From Neurospora tetraspora (taxonomy: Eukaryota > Ascomycota > Sordariomycetes > Sordariales > Sordariaceae), in NCBI RefSeq assembly GCF_033439725.1, contig NW_026944384.1, forward strand, positions 4,092,001 through 4,156,000: a stretch of DNA of 64,000 bases. The letters are read 5' to 3'. Position 1 is the first letter of the stretch. Each line of letters opens with the position of its first letter. Below the pieces are notes generated by a model, which made no database searches, was not told where the DNA came from, and was given only the letters and a program-made list of their open reading frames with translations. Below, one piece after another: positions 60,275 to 64,000 of this stretch. A program made the position numbers and the translations under genes.

Positions 60275-62256
60275 CTGCATTTGTGCTTCTCCCGGAAAGG
60301 AAGATACCGTGTAGCAATGTGCGTTTCCTGGATATTCTCGGTAGCTGAGGTGGGTTCTCTTTTCCTCTGAATGTGTTCCTCCTCTTGTTTTGTTGTTCCT
60401 TCTGCCATCATTCCTTCTTCAATGTGGTCATACCATTTTCCCGATATTTTCTTGCCATGTCTAATGTCCTCGTCGTGCGCTTTTTGTCTGGCTTGATGCT
60501 TGTTCCAGGCTCAGCAGGAAACATTCATGCTTCGGCTTTTTCCTCGGCTGGCGGACCTGTCTTATCCGTCAGACTTTGCAATTCTGGGCATCTTCGAGTA
60601 ACGTGAAAGGAAACGTCGCAGCTGTTAGCGACAGCGTCATCTGGCTTAGTCGGCTGGTCATCGGTGTGATATGTTGTTCCGTTGAAAAGCCTTGGAGAAC
60701 GCTATCAACGGATATGCTAGCGAAGACACCATCGTTGGACACACCGGACAGACTCCATGGAGAATCAATTCCCGGTAATATCGAGTGTGTGAACAAATTA
60801 AGCAAGCCTGTTTGCTGCTCGGCAAACAGCACGTCATCTGGCGCCGTATCTCTTCACCAACCGGTTCACCTACGTCGTCGCACCCCATTTTTCTGTTTTC
60901 TTTTCAGGTGAATGTCGGATACCTTGTACGTGCACCAGAACCGACGACGGGGACAATGGATTTATGAAAGAGTCAAAACAAACCTAGTGGTTAGCAAGAA
61001 AACGGGGCACTTCAGAGTAATCCCTATAGGAGGTTGCTAATGTGATGAAGGTTGCTCCAGATGCTTCTCAGGACCTCGAGAACGGTCGAGGAGTGTTCTG
61101 TAGTGTTTGTGTGCGTTGGAATAATTCGATCTTGGAACGGCGACCTTGGCCAGTACGTTTGCTGCCTACAGGCATCGACAGCAGGGTACTCATCATTTCA
61201 CACTCGGGCCCAGTGGGCAGTTGGTGAATAGTATCTGGAGGCCACAGGTTTGCCGGCCGGTCTGGGCGGTCCTCGTTGTTGGGACAGTTTGGCAGGTGCC
61301 AGGAACGCCGTCGGTGGCCATGTTCACCTATCTCGTCACCCATAGTTGAAGGCCATTGTCGACCCACAACGTCCTCTCGCCAAACCTCCAAACTGTTTGT
61401 CGTCCCAACTCCTCGTCGTCATTCGCTGCCTTGAAACCCGTTCTCAAAGACGTCAATTTCGCAACTGATAAGGTTGGCGCAAGGCAGTCGCACAACTTCT
61501 GGATCTCCTTCCATAACCCAAAAGGTGGCCCAATTCGAAATTTGAGGGCAGCCACAGAGAATCACTTGTGGATCAGCTTTGGTAGGACCTTGATCCAGAG
61601 GTATACGCTGTCATACGATCTTGACCTTCATCGTTTTCCACGCCATTGAGTGATCCGGTCGCGTGCAGAGCGGACGAGTGCGAGTAACGAGACTGGGGGC
61701 AGGCATCCGATCGGATCCAACAGTCGGGACAAATTTCTGTCGTCTGATGTTGACGAGAAGATTGGGTGTGTCACGCCTGTCTTGAATAAGGGCCCTGACA
61801 ATACCACTATTTCAGGTCTCGGTGTTCCACCGCTTAGCTCTTCCTTCACTGGACCACTTTTCAGACAATTTTCACTCTGGGTTTTCGAGGGTCGCTGCCA
61901 GAACTCCCTATAAGAGAGGAGGGGCTGCCGTCTCCTTTTCTCCTCTCCCTTCGTCCCTCAGAGTACTTTTCCATCAGAGCTGATCATCTCCCTTACGACC
62001 ACCTCGAGCAACAGAGGTATGTCGTCCTCTTCTCTACCTCTGTTTTCCTTCTTCCTACTAGTCCCCCTTCAGCACCCTCCTTTTCCAGAGCTGACTTCTT
62101 CAGAACTTATCATAGAAGCACGTCGCCGCCGACAATCGTCCGTCGTTCTTTGCCCTACCACGGGTTCGCTTTCTTGTTTTAGCCACCTTGCCGCACATCA
62201 CAAACCCACCGTCTTCCAGCCGCCATTAGGGACCTGTCCCTCCTAGATTCGACACA
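60275..62256. other. Gene-free spacer upstream of the repeat protein gene
   Basis: A 2.0-kb stretch between two plus-strand genes. Frames of 60-110 codons on both strands are unsupported. The part near 61920-62250 is CT-rich and likely the leader of the next gene. No RNA gene, mobile element or notable repeat was recognised. Confidence 0.5.
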
Positions 62257-63873
62257 ATGGGTGGAAAACAGTGGGCGCGACAAGAGGAGCTCGTCTTCTG
62301 GAAGGAAGTCGTCCCGAGGTCGCCCAAGAGAGTTGGAGCAGATAGACAAAGGCGCGAAATGTCCTGGAAGGACTGCGCTGCCTGGATGCAACGTCGCATG
62401 GCCAGAGAGTTCAAAGAGCAGCGACGAGCCTACACTGAGCTGTGTCTTTGTGAGTCTTCATTTCGCTGTCTCAAGGCCCTTCATGAGCTGACCAGAACCA
62501 GTTGAGCATTACTTTCAGAATGCTGAGAAGGAGAAGTTTTCTCCTCACGCCGAACTACTGGTGCGACGATATCTTGCGCAGAGTATGTACACAATCATGC
62601 TCCTTTACCTATGCTTCTCTCCTCGTTGAACAAAACACTAACACAAATTGTTCTGTCTACAGAGGAAGCAGATAAAGCCGGTAACGGCCAGGGCAACGGC
62701 GAGGGCAACGGTGAGGCCAACGACCAGGGCAACGGCCAGGGCGACAGCGACAATAACGGCATTGACGAAGAGCCGCAAACCCCTGAGCCTTTGGGCAACG
62801 CCGGACCCCATATCCCCATGACACCAGTTCGCACTCGAAGCTTGGCCACACAGAGGGCCAAAAACACCGACCATCAAGAGGCTTCTCCCTCGTCGATGTC
62901 CCCATTCGTTCCCGGTTACAACAACAGCGATGGTTATGCGAGCCTTGGCAGCCAGGCAAGCACTCCCAGCTACATAGGATACGCCGGCCACCTTCGTCAT
63001 CCTAAGCCCAATAGGATGCCTCTTGGCCCCAGCGGAATGTCGACCGCTCCCACAATGCCCATGGCGCCCATGGATGATGAGGAGCTTCCTTCTCTCGCGG
63101 GTCTTCATACTGCTTCGCCCTACGGCCACGATAGCCCTGGTATCCCAGGACAATACTCTGAGGTAAACTCGAGTCCGCCTATGCAGATGCCTCAGGCCAT
63201 GCGCCATCATTCGGCAATCGAGAGGCAAGCTGCGAGTGCTGGCATGAGTGTTCAGGACCTCCTGAACAGCTCCCCAGCTAAACAACATCCTTTGCCACAA
63301 GCCTATCAGGGCTCTGTTAACAACGGTTACGGCTTCCAGAGCGGCTACAACTACCACCCGAGCTACGTTCAGGGTCTCGGATACAGCAATGGCTACCCCC
63401 AGAACTACACGTCTAGCTATGGCCCGGCTTACGGCCAGGGATACAACAATGGCGTCCAGAGCTACAACCAAGGCTACGACTCCAGCCCCCAAGGACACAA
63501 CAATGGCGTCCAGAGCTACAACCAAGGCTACGACTCCAGCCCCCAAGGACACAACAATGGCGTCCAGAGCTACAACCAAGGCTACGACTCAAGCCCCCAA
63601 GGACACAACAATGGTGTCCAGAGCTACAACCAAGGCTATGACTCAAGCCCCACTGGACTTCCTCAGAACCGCACCGATGATGAGTCCTTCGCTACCCGAA
63701 CTCTTTCGAGCAACGCCACCCGTTCGGCTCACAAGGGCGAGACTTACAACAACGAGTACAATGGTTCTAGCAATGACAACAGTTACCAAAACAGCAGTAT
63801 TCCGAACGGGGATGGCGAGCAGTCGCCTGTTTACAGCAGTCGTGGCCCTCAGAAGTCCATGAATCGCGCCTAA
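62257..63873 (+). CDS. Uncharacterised protein, helical N-terminal domain and GYNQ-rich repeats
   Basis: Three exons (62257-62449, 62502-62582, 62663-63873) give 494 aa. All junctions keep phase. The first ~92 residues are Trp- and Arg-rich and helical (ARQEELVFWKEVVPRSP, MSWKDCAAWMQRRM, FEHYFQNAEKE). They resemble a small fungal DNA-binding-like or SANT-type domain, but I cannot name it. A Gly/Asn/Gln-rich acidic section follows, then a region rich in Pro/Met/Ser. After it come four near-identical 18-residue repeats of the type HNNGVQSYNQGYDSSPQG. The tail is Asn/Ser-rich and polar. The composition (Gly, Tyr, Asn, Gln, Ser) is prion-like. Function is unknown. A nuclear RNA- or DNA-associated role is a guess based on composition. 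Confidence 0.75.
63441..63655 (+). repeat. 54-bp tandem repeat, four copies
   Basis: Four copies of a 54-bp unit encode 18-residue blocks with core NNGVQSYNQGYDSSP. The copies differ by very few bases, indicating recent amplification. As the unit is in frame, length variants would stay translatable. Confidence 0.9.
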
Positions 63874-64000
63874 ACTAGGCTAACCTCTCACAAAGGACCA
63901 TGGCTTATGGCTATGACTCCAGACACATCCTACCGTGTCTCCTTAACAGAAATATTACTTGCTCTACCACTTTGGCTTTAACAGGTAGTGCGTTTTCTTT
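63874..64000 (+). other. 3' flank of the repeat protein gene at the window edge
   Basis: The sequence follows the TAA at 63871-63873 and runs to the window end. It is plausibly the 3' UTR; nothing specific was recognised. Confidence 0.5.

Overview
The window looks like nuclear chromosomal DNA of a filamentous ascomycete (Pezizomycotina; a Sordariomycete is my inference). The genes carry short GT-AG introns (about 50-180 nt), several with CTAAC or CTGAC-like branch points. Intergenic spacers run from about 0.25 to 2.8 kb, and the products match fungal families. There is no operon structure, prophage, CRISPR array, rRNA or recognisable transposon. Only one locus, a cytochrome P450, looks decayed.

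Layout, left to right. 978-3657 (+) is a GPI-anchored GH16 glucanase with a long Ser/Gly stalk. 4142-6138 (-) is a P450 with an in-frame stop and a splice junction that cannot be joined in frame. 7222-13191 (-) is a 1,989-aa FHA-forkhead factor (Fhl1-like). 14858-16261 (+) is a four-TM protein of unknown function, convergent with a MOT1-type molybdate transporter (16511-18121, -). 18814-19569 (-) is a SUR7/PalI-family membrane protein. 21313-22347 (+) is an OXNAD1-like oxidoreductase. 22760-24562 (+) is a DUF7918-like protein, convergent with a complex I CHCH subunit (25036-25683, -). 26371-29562 (+) is Sec39. 31223-33536 (-) is Ies1 of INO80, followed in the same frame by six C2H2 fingers (30455-31173). 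34991-36450 (+) is a 2-oxoglutarate/Fe(II) dioxygenase. 36722-40161 (-) is an ATP-dependent DNA ligase. 42544-46457 (+) is a Ulp2-type SUMO protease. 47374-49278 (-) is Rrp9 and 49993-50819 (+) is proteasome beta4 (Pre1). 53630-55799 (+) is Ded1, 57232-59143 (-) is Orc2, 59496-60274 (+) is Gep4, and 62257-63873 (+) is an uncharacterised protein with a 54-bp tandem repeat.

Most genes serve core functions: ribosome biogenesis and translation (Rrp9, Ded1, perhaps the Fhl1-like factor), chromatin, replication and repair (Ies1, Orc2, ligase, Ulp2), protein turnover (Pre1), trafficking (Sec39), and mitochondria (complex I subunit, Gep4, OXNAD1-like). They do not form one pathway cluster. Several are divergent pairs that must share promoters: complex I subunit/Sec39, Ies1/dioxygenase, ligase/Ulp2, Rrp9/Pre1 and Orc2/Gep4.

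The most interesting observations are: (1) the Ulp2 protease carries several SUMO-interacting-motif-like segments, including a minisatellite-encoded array and a classical motif at its C terminus; (2) a six-finger C2H2 array with an exact 37-residue period follows the Ies1 stop codon, and a candidate 69-nt intron would remove that stop and fuse the two in frame; (3) the P450 carries two independent lesions and unusual homopolymer and microsatellite introns. All exon structures were derived by reading splice sites and checking frame by hand. No database search was run.
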